The notes: generated by a model from the letters alone, not told the origin. Counted from the first letter of the stretch, positions 25,019 through 36,634 are shown. The stretch: DNA of 64,000 bases from Liolophura sinensis (GCF_032854445.1 NC_088298.1:18123976-18187975), one strand, 5' to 3'. Numbers and translations are program-made.

Positions 25019-26205
25019 TTAACAATCAGTAAATGTCGCGTTTAGGTTCACACAAAGAGGTGTCTTGTCCACAAAATATGGCGGCGGTTTCCCTTCAATC
25101 CCTTTGGTTTTGTACGCTGCCCAGAGTCTGGAGAGAATTTGACAGACGACGGTCTCGGAGGAGTTCTGGCCGATCAGCCAGAGCAGGTACATCCCGCCTG
25201 CCCTCAGGTAATGCTCTAAGAAGTTTTGATACTCCTCGTTCTCGTGACAAGTATCTTGGTCATGGAGTAAGCTCATATGTCTCTTTACGTACATACAGGT
25301 TCTCGGCTCAAACAGACGAGTGACGAGACAACAGATGATGTCACTGCTGCTGATAGACGATACGACGAGAGACAAGAAACCAACAAGAAGACTGATTCTC
25401 TCGAACATGTCATTGGCCGGCATATGACACTGTAATGTAAAGTGGTTTACAACTCCAAGGCGGGGAACTGAGAAACTGCAGAGTATTTTGTCTGGAAAGA
25501 AGGTTTCGTTGCTAGGCAGTTTGTTGTTCATGATTTGGTCATAAAAGTTGAAATTTACACCGAGGCATTTGTAGAGCAAGTAGACTGGCACAATAGATCC
25601 GATGAGGAAGCAAAGTTTTCCGGCAAACCGCTCAAGCCAGACATAGAGCCGGAGTGACGGCGATATTTTCATCATACATCGCCGAAAGCCTTGACTTCCT
25701 TTCATTTTCGTCCAGTCTGTACTGGAGGTCAGTTGTAAGGTACTTGATGGCTGCAAGCCTTGTCTCGTAAGATGCCGTGACACATTGGTCAGAAAGCTCG
25801 AGAATATTGCGAATGTTGACACGGAACATTTTGCAAGCCATGTTCTTAACCAATTCCGGAATGATATAGAGGACAGACAGAAAGAGAAGTCCAAATGGTG
25901 TCCATTTGTAATAGTTGGTGCGTGGCGCCGTAGGAATAGGCTCTGGAATGGGCAAGTCATCTATCGGGACATAGTACTGATTTGCAAAATAATACACCGA
26001 ATCTGAGAAATCCATCATGGATCGTGTAAAGTGCGGAGACCAACACTTTGCTGGTTCAGCAAAGTATTGTAGGTATCCAGTCACAGCGGCGAGGGAGGCC
26101 AGAAAAATGGCGAAAATGACGTGTACACGAGAAGTTGTCATTCCCATACCTGCGTGTCTTGATTCAGGGGAAGCAACTCTCTTCGGCGGTACAATTTCCC
26201 GAAAC
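25019..26205 (-). pseudogene. Innexin pseudogene 1 (8-nt deletion), inverted paralogue
   Basis: Matches the main exon of the intact innexins along its whole length: TM1 (IFLASLAAVTGYLQYF), the YYKWTPFGLLFLSVLY motif entering TM2, TM3, EL2 with both cysteines, TM4, and the C-terminal 'YLLWLIGQNSSETVV'. Compared with the intact copies 8 nt are missing near 25700 in the cytoplasmic loop (after codons for RKS). The frame breaks there and the two halves lie in different frames. The second EL1 cysteine is also a tyrosine (SVYYFANQYY). The acceptor (cttccag|GTTTCGG, phase 2) is conserved, and the first coding exon was not found. Everything else is open, so the loss looks recent, or it is an assembly error. 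Confidence 0.85.
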
Positions 26206-26885
26206 CTGGAAGAGAAGAAATATGTCATGTAGTATTTATTTTTTGAAAGGATTATTTTACGCAAATATCAATCTAGATATGTCGCATGGCGTATTGTAAA
26301 CAATTTGGAATTGTTTTCAATTTGGAGTGTTCAATTGCATAATGGCTTGAGAAGAAATTAAGCAGAAGAAATGCAGTGATGTTTGTTGCAATTTATTGAA
26401 TTCGTGTCGAAGTACTCAAAATGCTGTGCTTTCGTGACATTTGACATAGAGAAAATATGAAAATAAAGCAAGGAATCAGGGATTGGGGATGCTTAGTCCA
26501 CCAGCAGATTGCCTTTTAACGAAGAAATACCGTTTAAGAAAGACTACAGCATGGCGAGTAAACTAGCACAGCGTTTTACGTGAATGCTTACATAGTACCA
26601 AATTACGCACTCCCTAGTATAATGGCCTGCTTAGAATAAGATAAAAAATACAGTGATGCTAAATGCAATTTATTAAACGTCATTAGTAACTAACGAAGTT
26701 CGTACTGATTTACGCACACATATAGACACTTGTTGTCAGGTTTGATTTCGGAAATCACGTGCATGGAGACTGTACGTTACTTCATTTTGCATACATATAT
26801 ATTTAACAATGCCTGTATTGTCGTTGTCCTTTGTATTCTTTTTTCAAGTCTAGTATGTAGCTATAGTAAAACATGTCAACTAGAT
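26206..26885. other. Upstream flank of pseudogene 1 with a dispersed repeat
   Basis: The first bases are intron of the pseudogene. Two stretches (about 26330-26450 and 26575-26700) resemble each other and 57235-57410 (for example 'ctccctagtataatggc' and 'gcagtgatg' followed by 'tgcaatttatt'). Confidence 0.4.
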
Positions 26886-27134
26886 TTTATTTATTTATTT
26901 ATTTATTTATTTGATTGGTGTTTTACGCCGTACTCAAGAATATTTCACTTATACGACGGCGGCAACATTATGGTGGGTGGAACCGGGCAGAAACTCACCG
27001 GGGGAAACCACGACCATCCGCAGGTACGACCGGAGAGGAAGCCAGCATGAGCTAGACTTGAACTCACGGCGACCACATTGGTGAGAGACTCCAGGGTCAT
27101 TACGCTGCGCTAGCGCGCTAACCAACTGAGCCAC
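26886..27134 (-). repeat. SINE family A, full length, with 11-bp target site duplication
   Basis: Tail of TTTA repeats and 'gattggtgttttacgccgta' through to the head 'gcgctaaccaactgagccac'. Flanked by gtcaactagat at 26875-26885 and 27135-27145. Confidence 0.9.
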
Positions 27135-27269
27135 GTCAACTAGATAGATGCATAATATTTTTAGAACACTGTAAAATTGCAGCCATTGTTTTATTGTCTA
27201 GTTTTCAACAGCCTTCAGAAAGTCTTCCTCAGTAATGATGCTCACGTCCATATAGGCTATTAACGTTGA

Positions 27270-27359
27270 ATTTATTTATTTATTTGACTGGTGTTTTACG
27301 CTGTATTCAAGAATGTTTCACTTCTACGACGGCGGTCAGTATTATGATGGGAAGAAACC
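27270..27359 (-). repeat. SINE family A, 5'-truncated
   Basis: Tail and first body block only ('gactggtgttttacgctgta', 'attatgatgggaagaaacc'). Confidence 0.75.
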
Positions 27360-27658
27360 TCGTTGATTTTATTATTTGTTACAATGTGCTATTTTCTTGA
27401 CATAGGAAACAGGTCGACGAAGACTCATGTGGTGTAGAGCATATTTGTGGTAAAGACCATATTTGAACAATTGGACGTCATCACGGCTCTCATGGTTGCG
27501 GAAAACTGGTTTAGATGATTTCGTTGATCTTTTGCAATTTGCCAAAAAAACCCCAATTATAAACAGCTAAAGAAGGGTGAACTACGTACACGGAATATTG
27601 GAGTTCTGTCCTGACACTGGGTTGGAAGCGGGTAATCTTGCCAAGAGGAGGTAAAGCG

Positions 27659-27720
27659 TATATAAACCAGAGGGAAACTTGCGCATTACTCTTGGTTTTC
27701 GTGTTTCTTTTGGCTGGAAG
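27659..27720 (+). promoter_or_regulatory. Weak candidate TATA promoter and leader
   Basis: TATATAAA at 27659, a pyrimidine-rich presumed start about 30 bp later, and a donor-like GGAAG|GTAAAT at 27721. No downstream exon recognised; could be chance. Confidence 0.15.
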
Positions 27721-28175
27721 GTAAATTCTTCTACAGCGAGCCCGACTTAGTCTGGTGAGATTTGAGCACTGTCGTGGTTGTCCCTTCACACACAGTTCCG
27801 TGACAAGATGTGGCATACAGGAATTATTTCAAGGGGTACTGCATGAGTATTTGACGATTTCACAGACTTGTCCAAAACCTGCGTAAATTACATTCACTGG
27901 AGCTTAAAACAGGCTTCAAGTTAATCCTTCGTGTAGCTGTGTGGAAAGTGAGGTCAGAGGTCACACAGTTAAAAAGGCGGGCCTGGAGACTAGTGTCCGC
28001 CATAGTAGCTTGTCAAACTTAAAAGTTTCTAATAATGACGTTCATCAATATGTAACGACTATATTTGATGGAGAATTCGAGAGTTTTAAACAACTGTGAC
28101 AAATAGTTTTGGTTTCGAACATGTAAAAGGCACATTTAATAGAAGGAATTCAATCTGTTGTTCATTTGGAAATAT

Positions 28176-28253
28176 ACTCACATCCTTGAACTTTGCTCGA
28201 CGGAAAGTTTCCCGGCAGTTCTTGATGCGGACTCCAGTGAAGACAGTCTCCTT
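28176..28253 (-). CDS. Candidate internal exon upstream of innexin pseudogene 1
   Basis: On the minus strand an open stretch (pieces 'NHCGQKETVFTGVRIKNC' and 'RETFRRAKFKD') ends in phase 0 at a strong donor (AAGGAT|GTGAGT). The last 13 exon bases and first 11 intron bases match, at 23 of 24 positions, the end of a stretch upstream of the intact innexins (around 35475), which has the same orientation relative to the innexin. The two upstream sequences do not otherwise align well. It could be an upstream exon of the innexin transcript or of a neighbour. Function unknown. Confidence 0.3.
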
Positions 28254-28349
28254 CTGGCCGCAGTGATTTAAAGACTGGTGTTAAGTAGGACATGCACACA
28301 GCACAGAAGTATTTGTGAGTGGTGGTGCGGATGTTTGTACAGAAAGGGC

Positions 28350-28386
28350 TTGGGGGGAGGGGGCTGGGGCGGAGGGGGGGGGGGGA
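28350..28386 (+). other. Poly-G tract
   Basis: Runs of G up to about a dozen long in a 36-bp stretch. On the other strand this yields a meaningless polyproline reading frame. It can form G-quadruplexes and is prone to sequencing error. Confidence 0.7.
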
Positions 28387-28572
28387 AGTGCGGAAGGGTT
28401 ATAAGAAGGATATTTAAGTTGTGCCAGCAGCGACTTTCCGTTCTGTTATAACGATCGTGGTGTGGTATCCCTGAACATCCAGACTTGCATTCTTTAGACA
28501 GTCCATGGAGTATAAAAAGAAAATCAACTGGAAAGTCTGAATTTTTCAATGGCTTTGCAATATTACAGTGAA

Positions 28573-28832
28573 GTCTCCATGGCGCAGTTGGTTAGCCACT
28601 GTTATGGCACATGAGCCTCTCACCAATACGGTCCGTGTGAGTTCAAGCCCAGCTCATGCTGGCTTCCTCTCCGGCCATACCTGGGATGGTCTGACAGCAA
28701 CCTGCGGATGGGCGTGGTTTTCCCCCCGGGCTCTGCCCGGATTTCTCCCACCATAATGCTGGCCGCCATCGTGTAAATGAAATATTCTTGAGTACGGCGT
28801 AAAGCACCAGTCAAAATAAAATAATAAATAAA
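28573..28832 (+). repeat. SINE family A, full length
   Basis: Head 'atggcgcagttggttagcca', B box gagttcaagccc, the usual body, and tail 'acggcgtaaagcaccagtc' plus AATA repeats. A 7-bp loss is visible in the head. Confidence 0.88.
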
Positions 28833-29595
28833 ATGTTATAATTTACTTTAGACTCTTTAAAGTCTAACCAAAGTGTGAACTGATTTTTAACACAACATTA
28901 ACTTTGACTGATAACGCCTATATATAGCTGGTCATCCGGACGGAATCTATCAGGAGGGTAAATTAATGAGATTGAATGGGAAGTCAATGCCAAACAAGAT
29001 AATATACATGTACTTCCCATCTGAATGAGCTAGCATTTGCATGCGGATAACAATATGTGGCGATCCCACCAATTGCCACCCCGCATCGTCACAAAGCCGA
29101 CAGAGCAAGCTTACACAGCTTGACCCCACCCTAACCGTTAGGAATATTTTAAAGTTAAGACATTAAACGCAGGGGCAAATGATAGAGAAAAAATGAGTTA
29201 ACCTGGTTCTGGGCAACGGTCGTTTTGTGATGTAATCGTGTCCGTGTAGGAGCATTGACAACCGTGTCCTAAACTGTTCATTCTTGTTTTAACCCCGTGT
29301 CCAATTGTAGTTTCCCAGCTGTTCTTGTTTAAAGAAAAAGTACGGCTGTTTCATGCATTATTTTATACACAGGAAATATTTACTTTTGATGAATATATAA
29401 ATTACCCATGACTAATACACAGGATACTCCGATATTTTGTGTTCAGTGGAAAAGTTGTGTAACCCCTAAACACGTAGACCATGCACATTGTAATGCGATG
29501 TATCCCGATGGTTGTAAAAAATACAACCATTTTAAGTCTTGGTATCGATTGAAACAACTTCCAGACTTGAAATACTAGTAACCATGATACCGGGC
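28833..29595. other. Intergenic
   Basis: Nothing recognised. Confidence 0.45.
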
Positions 29596-29690
29596 TCAGT
29601 TAGTTTTCAGCGAGCCTTAATGCTGGCCGCAGTGGTAAAAGTGAAATAAACTTGAGCATTGTGTAAACATCAATCAAATAAATTAATGGC
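29596..29690 (+). repeat. SINE family A, short 3' fragment
   Basis: 'cttaatgctggccgcagtgg' to 'aaacatcaatcaaataaatt'. Confidence 0.6.
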
Positions 29691-29952
29691 TATATATATA
29701 AACCTTGAATGTTGTCAGTCACATATACTGTGATGTTGGTGTTTAAAACAATCACGGGTCCATACTGATGTATGGATTTAACATTTTCATCGATTTTATT
29801 TTATTTTATCTATTTTACATTTGCCATCCGTTTTACATTTTAGGCTAAATATGTCAATAAGCACTGGGTTACGATGCCGGGAACGGTGGGAGGGTGGGGG
29901 CTACTTCTATAATACACCTGCACCAAATATGGTTTTCGTCACATCCATACGT

Positions 29953-30151
29953 ATTTGATTGATTTCACGGCGTGCGGTGGTCAGCATTGTATTGGCGGGA
30001 GGGAAAATGGTGGGAACTCACGGCCATCCGCATGTTGCTGACAGACCTTCTCAAGTTCGACAGGAGAGGAAGCAAACATAAGCTGGACTTGAACTCAGAG
30101 CGACCGCATTTGTGAGATGTTCCTATGTCACTGTGCCCCGCTAGAACGCTA
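29953..30151 (-). repeat. SINE family A, diverged
   Basis: Body and head recognisable ('catccgcatgttgctgacag', 'cttgaactcagagcgaccgc'); most of the tail is deleted. Confidence 0.75.
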
Positions 30152-31199
30152 TCATCATATATACAAATATGGGAAAAGTGCACTTTTTCCCACTTCGATC
30201 GGAATTTTTCCACAAAAGTGTGCATCGCGGGAAGCAGTAAGGCCAGATTCGTGAGCAGAACGTGAATTTCTCTCACGTAACGTGTTTAGAAATCAATTCA
30301 AAATTTGTTTAACTTGACATCATAATTAATTTGCCCACGTATTGCATTGTTTTTATGTTGTAACGTGCGCTAAATTTGATGTGTGCTCAATCGGCCACCA
30401 GATTCCCCAGAAAATGACTCTCAAGACAAGCCACGTGACTGAGAACACCCAAATTCCACCTTGTTTCACTTAAGTTTCACATTTTTATGTTGACCATGTT
30501 CCCAGCTTAGCTTTTACATTAACACCCTTGAATCGTTATATTCACTAGCATGCAACTCGTTGTTAACGCCTGCGCTGACCGCCAAGTGTCAATGTCAGAT
30601 GAAGTTTCCGGTAATTTTGCAATAACTGTGGATTCACATCACTTCATTATGCGTGAATAATGAAGACCACAGCGATGCACGTAACACAAAAAAGCAGCCG
30701 ACATCACCAAAAGTCCGCAATATTTAGCCAATTTCGAATCCCGTCCCTAAATTAAATTAAATTAATTTTTTATTGGCAGCTGTTGTTTTTATTTCTTTTT
30801 TAACATGATTAAATCACAAATTAAAGTTAAGACTCCCAAAAGTTGCACTGTTCATGCTTTTTAAAACGTTCCAAGAATGTACCTTTTCTGGAAAGATGCC
30901 GAGTGCGTCCAACTGTAATTGAAAGAGGCGGTTACTAAACCTTTGGCATGCTGTCGAAGCACAAGGTATATTTGTGTTAGCCGTGGCCTTATGGTCTTTA
31001 TTAGCCACGGATATCTACACGATATGCAGTCAGAAATAATGTAGGATTACAGCAAACATGTTTTTTGTATTATACATCTTTGGCATTTTCAAGGCATTTG
31101 ATGCTCAGTGATAGTGAATGGAACAGTACAGATCTGTGTTTCTGGGGAAAATGAATCCGTTCTCATATGTTAGCTATATCCGCTTTGAAACAATACAGC
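30152..31199. other. Intergenic
   Basis: No gene or repeat recognised. Confidence 0.45.
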
Positions 31200-31204
31200 A
31201 GTGC

Positions 31205-31508
31205 GAAGAGAGCCAATACATATATAGGCGTGAACAAAGCAAGCATCTGTATTAGGTGTGATCAAAGCAAATATCTATACAAGTGTTGACAAAGCAAACG
31301 GATATAGAGATATGCACAAAGCAAAAAACCGATATGGGTGTGAACAAAGCGAACACCTATATATGTGTTGACAAAGCAAACCCCTACATAGGTGTGAACA
31401 AAGTAAACACCCATATAGGTTTGGACAAAGCAAGCATCTATATAGGTATGATCGAAACAAACACCGATGCGGGTGTGAACAAAGCAAACACCTATATGTG
31501 TGATGTTT
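31205..31508. repeat. Minisatellite, ~30-bp unit
   Basis: About ten imperfect units of the form 'gtgtgaacaaagcaaacacc' plus 'tatatag'. Because the unit is about 30 bp, frames on both strands stay open and give spurious repetitive peptides (KANTYIGV-like on plus, CLLCSHLYR-like on minus). Confidence 0.85.
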
Positions 31509-31827
31509 GATTAAGTATACTCCAATGTACAGGCTACATCGGCGCGTTGATTGGCCATACCGTTACGCTGGGCACGCCGGTTTACCCCATCTGTAAAAAT
31601 GACCACCATGGAATCAGTGGAAAATTCTGAAGTGTGGAGTTAAGCCACGATCAGATGTATGAGTGACCTATAAGAGGGAACACTTCCGAAGAAACATCGC
31701 GAGAGACAAGGAAGGGACTGGGCAATTAGGGTTCAAAGATTACTGTCGCGTTTATCTGGATCGATGAAGTGATAAATAAGAAATAAATAATATAACATAA
31801 TGTGTTAGTATATATAGTGTGATGGTT

Positions 31828-31968
31828 ATTTATTTTATTTATTTATTTGATTGTGTTTTACGCCGTACTCAAGAATATTTCACTTATACGACGGCGGCCA
31901 GAATTATGGTGGGTGGAAACCGGGCACAGCCCGGGGGGAAACCCCCGACCTTCCCACTTACGGCCGCA
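31828..31968 (-). repeat. SINE family A, head missing
   Basis: Near-consensus tail and body ('acgccgtactcaagaatatt', 'aaaccgggcacagcccgggg') ending at 'cttacggccgc'. Confidence 0.88.
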
Positions 31969-32267
31969 AGTGTGATGGTGATTCAGCATGTTGAGTGATT
32001 ACATACCATTAACTTGCAATAAATTGCAATAAAAATCACTGCATATTATTGTCACCTGGCGTGTAATTTCTACTATCTAAGTATTTGCATAAAATTTAGA
32101 ATGAAACTTAGATCTAAAAAGAGCAAGTTCATCGCTTACTGATCAGCATTAAGCGTATATTAAAACGACTGGGTGACCTATATCAATATAATGACTCGGG
32201 TGGGGCAGCTTATTTGCCTTCAGTACGTCGTCTCAGTGAAGCAGCACTAGATATAAGAGTAGTAAAA

Positions 32268-32372
32268 ATCCGTCCTGCAACAAGGAGGCACATTACAAGT
32301 ACATGTACTCTAAGGACACCTTCGTCATTATACGACTGAAAAATTGCTAAGTACGATGTTAAGCCCTAAGCA
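32268..32372 (+). repeat. SINE family C, 3' fragment
   Basis: Ends with 'tcgtcattatacgactgaaa' and 'agtacgatgttaagccc', corresponding to the end of the 39621-39970 copy. Confidence 0.55.
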
Positions 32373-33959
32373 CTCACCCACTCTATAGATTACAGGGTTT
32401 AGATTAAAATTAATAGCAGTTTAAGTATCTGGTGTCACCTTCACACAAAACATATTGAAATCCGCCCAGTATCCAGCTTGCCACTATTTTTTTTAAGTAA
32501 TTATGACGTCACCCGAGGAAATGAGTTCCTGATGTCGAAAGCAAACTTGTGTAGTTTAACATCATGAATTAGAAAAAAAACGTTATCACAATCTCCTAAC
32601 GTGTGAAAGAATATGAAATTCCAACACATGCATGTGTAGATCTTGTGTTGTGACGTGCCACTGATTAAAGGCAGTTTTGGTCGCCAGTATGACGAGTTTT
32701 ACACACATATGAATATAGGCGACTGACTAACAGAAATAGACAATAAGTTATTCAGAATGACACCAGCACAGTTATATAGAACACTGAGAGGTTTCCGAGG
32801 GTATATGAAGTTACAGGACGCTAGCAGACGCCACAGGATGGATTTTAGGCACACCCATTACGGACTGTGTTAAATTTCCCTGTTTTACGCCTCCCTTGAA
32901 GATATAACTGAAATAGCCAGGGCTGCAGACAACACAATGTGGGGGGCCGTATATTTGCTTTAAACTTTTAAATACTAGAAAGCTTGCCCTTTGGTAACCT
33001 ATGGTATAAATAAAATGCTACTAGGCTAAGCAGGATGATACTAAATGACTTTAAGGAAAATAGTTAGATGAAGCTGTGTAAAAGATTCAGAGGTTAGGGC
33101 TGGTATTTATCAATCAGTTTAAGCGATTAAGTCATAAGTTGCAAGTACTTAAAAAGAGACACTCAGAAAAGAAAGAACTCAAATTGTGGTAAAGAATTAG
33201 AGTACAAATTTTAAAATTCCTACAGCGAAACATCTTAATTGAAGCTGTGTTTGAATTTTGATTTAAGTCTTTAGACTTTGAAAAAAATGTGGCCAGAAGT
33301 TTAAGGAAGGTACACGTGAGGTTTGAGCTGTGAGGATAAGAGTAGCCCTGTGGGCGGTGTGTGTGTATGTGGAGGGGGGGGGAGGAAGGGGGTAAGTAAC
33401 TGTAAAGAGGACAAAGGGTAGTTTATCAGCAATTAACACACTTGAACTTCCGCTTTCCAGTGAGCGCAGTGACTTTCCGCTCTGGTATAAAAGTCTTATT
33501 TTGGTGACCCTTAATATTCTGACCCGCTTCCTTAAGGCAGCATAAGTACCCCTGTATGGCTGAAAAAAAAAAAACAGAACAGGGTCCCTGGGCATTTATT
33601 CCCTGTAATCTGGATATTAGCGTGTGATAGTTTCAAGTCCCTAGGAAGTATCAGGTTTTGCTTTTGCTGTCTTTAAAATGTAACCAAAATCTAAACATTG
33701 ACAATTTAAAGTTGGTGCGGAGGGCATGTAGTGAGAATGTATCTAACTAGCTTTGTCCTTAAACCGCACTTGTTGCACACACCATGTAGATAACACGCAA
33801 ATATGGCGCCTCCGCACCTAGGATATGGGTTAGGACTATTTGTAACCCTTTGCCAGCATTTCAGCACAGAGGGCCTCCAGAAGAGTCGCAACGAAATGAC
33901 TTCAGGGCGTGCATATACTTGGCTATGCGCCGGGCTGTACTGACAGGGGACACGGAGTC
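32373..33959. other. Intergenic with a diverged repeat
   Basis: About 33340-33540 resembles 28320-28510 (G-rich run, then 'gcagtgactttccgctctgg' against 'gcagcgactttccgttctgt'), an unclassified dispersed repeat. Otherwise nothing. Confidence 0.4.
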
Positions 33960-34180
33960 AGTTCAGTTTGATCAGTGTAAATGTTTCTCTACGGGCTTAT
34001 GTTCTTAGAAGATCGCTTGTTTTCCATCAATAATGGTGTTTATATCTGTACACCATCAATAAATGGTGTTTATATCTGTACACGTGAGAAAGCCAGCTCG
34101 TCAGTAACTTGGATAAGGCTGGAATATCCCTCCTGTGCATCTATTCCGTAAGGTCCAGTCATTACATCTGTGATAAAGGT
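33960..34180 (+). repeat. SINE family B, partial, with internal duplication
   Basis: Shares the central block with 11770-11880. The phrase 'aatggtgtttatatctgtac' appears twice in a row at 34030-34081. Confidence 0.5.
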
Positions 34181-34490
34181 GTGGGTGTCTGTATTTTGGT
34201 GTGGGGGTGGGAATTGTGTAGGGGAGCGGCTGCTAGTTACACGCCGTATGGCAATATGTAATCCGCACACACATGTCACACTATCCTAATAGAAAATATA
34301 TTTCTCATCTTTGAAAAAAAAAAGCACTTTATTTTCAGAAAGTTGATTTGATGTGATGATTTATCCATCTTCCAAATCCCCTTTTTCCCCTTAATTTGTT
34401 TGTCTGGCTCCTCAAGGTTATTTGTGATATCCTAAATATAGTATGGTTTAGTTACATTCTCAAAACTAAACATACAAGATGCCACATGAT

Positions 34491-35045
34491 TTAAAGGAGA
34501 AGAAAACACAAAAATGATGCCAAAATCAGATGAAAGAGGGTCAGAACTTATTTGCAAATTTGGTCTTCAATATTTTTTCCATCTTTTATTCCAGGAAATA
34601 AGGGTATTTAAAAATATTTTTGTGTGGTGGGTATTAGGGACCACCTTTTCTTTTTTTATCGTCTTTGCATTATATTGTTCTAAATAAGGATGTTGCATGT
34701 GTAATAAATATATTCGAATGTGAATTTGTTGTTTGTATCCAAACATATGCATTTAATCTGAATTATGATAATATTTATAAACAAAATAAAAATATAAATA
34801 TGATCCAAATCGAGGTTTAACACGTTTTTTAGCTGAGAAGACCACATTCTAGTGCAAATTTATCCATTAAACATGTGTTAAATCACCATTGTTAACATTA
34901 TTACACAAATACTATATGTATATTTTCAAGTGCCTTTTTCTTTTTAAAGAAAAATCGAACCAAATATTGAAGACCATATTTACAACTAACTTTTCGGACT
35001 CTTCATCTGAACTTTATGTCGTTTTTACGTTTTCTCCACTTTTCA
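34491..35045. mobile_element. MITE, ~555 bp, terminal inverted repeats of ~85 bp
   Basis: The left end (34491-34575) and the reverse complement of the right end (about 34960-35045) align over about 85 bp with small gaps. Shared blocks are 'agatgaa-gag', 'ttgtaaat' or 'ttgcaaat', and 'tggtcttcaatattt'. The interior is AT-rich and has no coding capacity. The same element occurs in inverted orientation in both copies of the 7-kb duplication. It is a non-autonomous DNA transposon by structure; superfamily unknown because I could not fix the target site duplication. Confidence 0.7.
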
Positions 35046-35170
35046 GTTTTAATGCCGTAATGTGGAAACTTTGTAGATGTTTTCATCAGTAGCTAGACTG
35101 AGCATGCAGTAAGTGCTGGTATACCCTATGTTTTCAGCAGATAAGCCTAAACTGTTGGATACAGGAAAAC

Positions 35171-35475
35171 ATGGCCTCTGGTGAAGGGCAGAAGGTCAGT
35201 GCAACCAATTCAGCGTCACTGCAGAAGTGTTGATACACTATCCCTCAACCACTCCCAGTTACCCCAGAATCCTCCCCAACCCTCACCCCACCAACGACCC
35301 AGTCTCCTCTGTTCACACATCAGTCCTCTCACACGGACCCCTGTGCGGTGTGCTTGCACTACTTACCACCCGCCACTTCGATCACACAAAGGCCGTCTTT
35401 GCAGAAGTTAACACCAAGAGCAGCTACACACTGGCAAGCAGATCAACGTCCCCCTGCACAAAAGTTCAAGGATGT
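35171..35475 (+). other. Possible upstream exon of the innexin unit
   Basis: Starts with an ATG in a good context (aaaacATGG) that opens only 20 codons (MASGEGQKVSATNS...). A long C-rich stretch follows, open in two frames, up to a strong donor (AAGGAT|GTAAGT). The 20-codon frame ends in TGA in both duplicates. The stretch may be a 5' untranslated exon with a short upstream ORF. The final bases before and after the donor match the minus-strand donor at 28176. Confidence 0.3.
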
Positions 35476-35798
35476 AAGTATATTATTAATAAATTTTTGG
35501 TCTGCTCCTTTAAGTTGTTACCAAGCACAACTCTGCGTCGCAATTCCTTAACACTCTCAAGATCCACGTTACAAGGTTTCTTTCACTATAGTCACAAACT
35601 TCCATGTTAGTGAATCTACTACGGCAAACACCATACCCGATGTGGACCTCTCCGTTTGTCATCAGGGTCTAATTAAACATGCATGGTGATAAAATATCTC
35701 TATCTTAAGTCTGTCTTTTGTTGAAGTAATTTGCGCATAATCAAAATAAGCTTTGCTTATTCTCACAATATACTATGCTACAACACATAATGTTAGGT

Positions 35799-35964
35799 TT
35801 GATTTATTTCACTGATGTTTTACGCCATACTCAAGAATATTTCATTTATACGACGGCGGCCAGCTTTATGGTGGGAAGAAACCGGGCAGAGCCCGGGGAA
35901 AACCCACGGCCATCCGCAAACCTTCGGATTGCTGGGTTGCTGGCAAACCTTCCCAATTACGGCA
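35799..35964 (-). repeat. SINE family A (copy A1), head missing
   Basis: 'actgatgttttacgccatac' to 'cttcccaattacggc', with a 12-bp insertion in the body (aaaccttcggat). Its TTTA tail is 8 bp shorter than in the duplicate at 42765-42937. Confidence 0.85.
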
Positions 35965-36634
35965 ATGTTACGTTTTAAAAGTCGGCATTAACTTAACTAG
36001 TCATGCATTAGTTACCAAGCACCTACAGGAGTAATAAACTTTGGTTGTGGATCATATACGCACTTGCCTCGGTTACCAAATGCTGGCCCTTTCTAAAATC
36101 AAATTTGCTGAATTTAAAACAATCTTAAAAGTTGTTTCATTCATGTCATTATGTTATTACCACAGAAGGTTAATGTTATGGACGATAAAATGTTACGCCA
36201 GCAAAAAAATTCTGTCGGAACAAAAAAGTCATAACAAGTTCATTACATACACATGTTGCCATACACAGACATCTTGACACGGTTTAGACACTTTATTAGA
36301 ACATAACGTTATGTGTTGTGTGAGTGGGGATAGAGTAGATTGTGGGATTACAACAAAAAGGTTATGTCATCCAAGCGAGATTTCAGCGGAGGTTAAATAC
36401 TTCTAATTATCCGTCATATACGGCAGGCATGTCAGTCCGAGACGTATACAGATGTATATATTGTCCACGCTGTAATCTGGTACCAAGCCGGATGTAGCAA
36501 AGAGTTCTGTTTAACCCAGCTAGAAATAACACAGCAGAAAGTCGAGTAAACCCCAGATGGCCCTGTGGCTTGTGCCTGCTTTATTAGAGCCACGTGTTTA
36601 CAAGGTCAACTGGATTACCAAGCAGAGAAAATAA

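Noticed and set aside
25690-25716. Intron or programmed frameshift explaining the break in the inverted innexin
   Set aside because: The difference is a simple loss of 8 nt relative to all three other paralogues, with no splice sites or slippery sequence.
28268-28549. Proline-rich protein on the minus strand
   Set aside because: The polyproline run is only the complement of a poly-G tract.
31275-31487. Cysteine/leucine repeat protein on the minus strand
   Set aside because: By-product of the 30-bp minisatellite; the opposite strand is equally open.
35227-35610. 127-codon frame (42054-42539 in the duplicate) as a gene
   Set aside because: It runs straight through a strong splice donor and is open in a second frame as well; differences between duplicates do not favour one frame.
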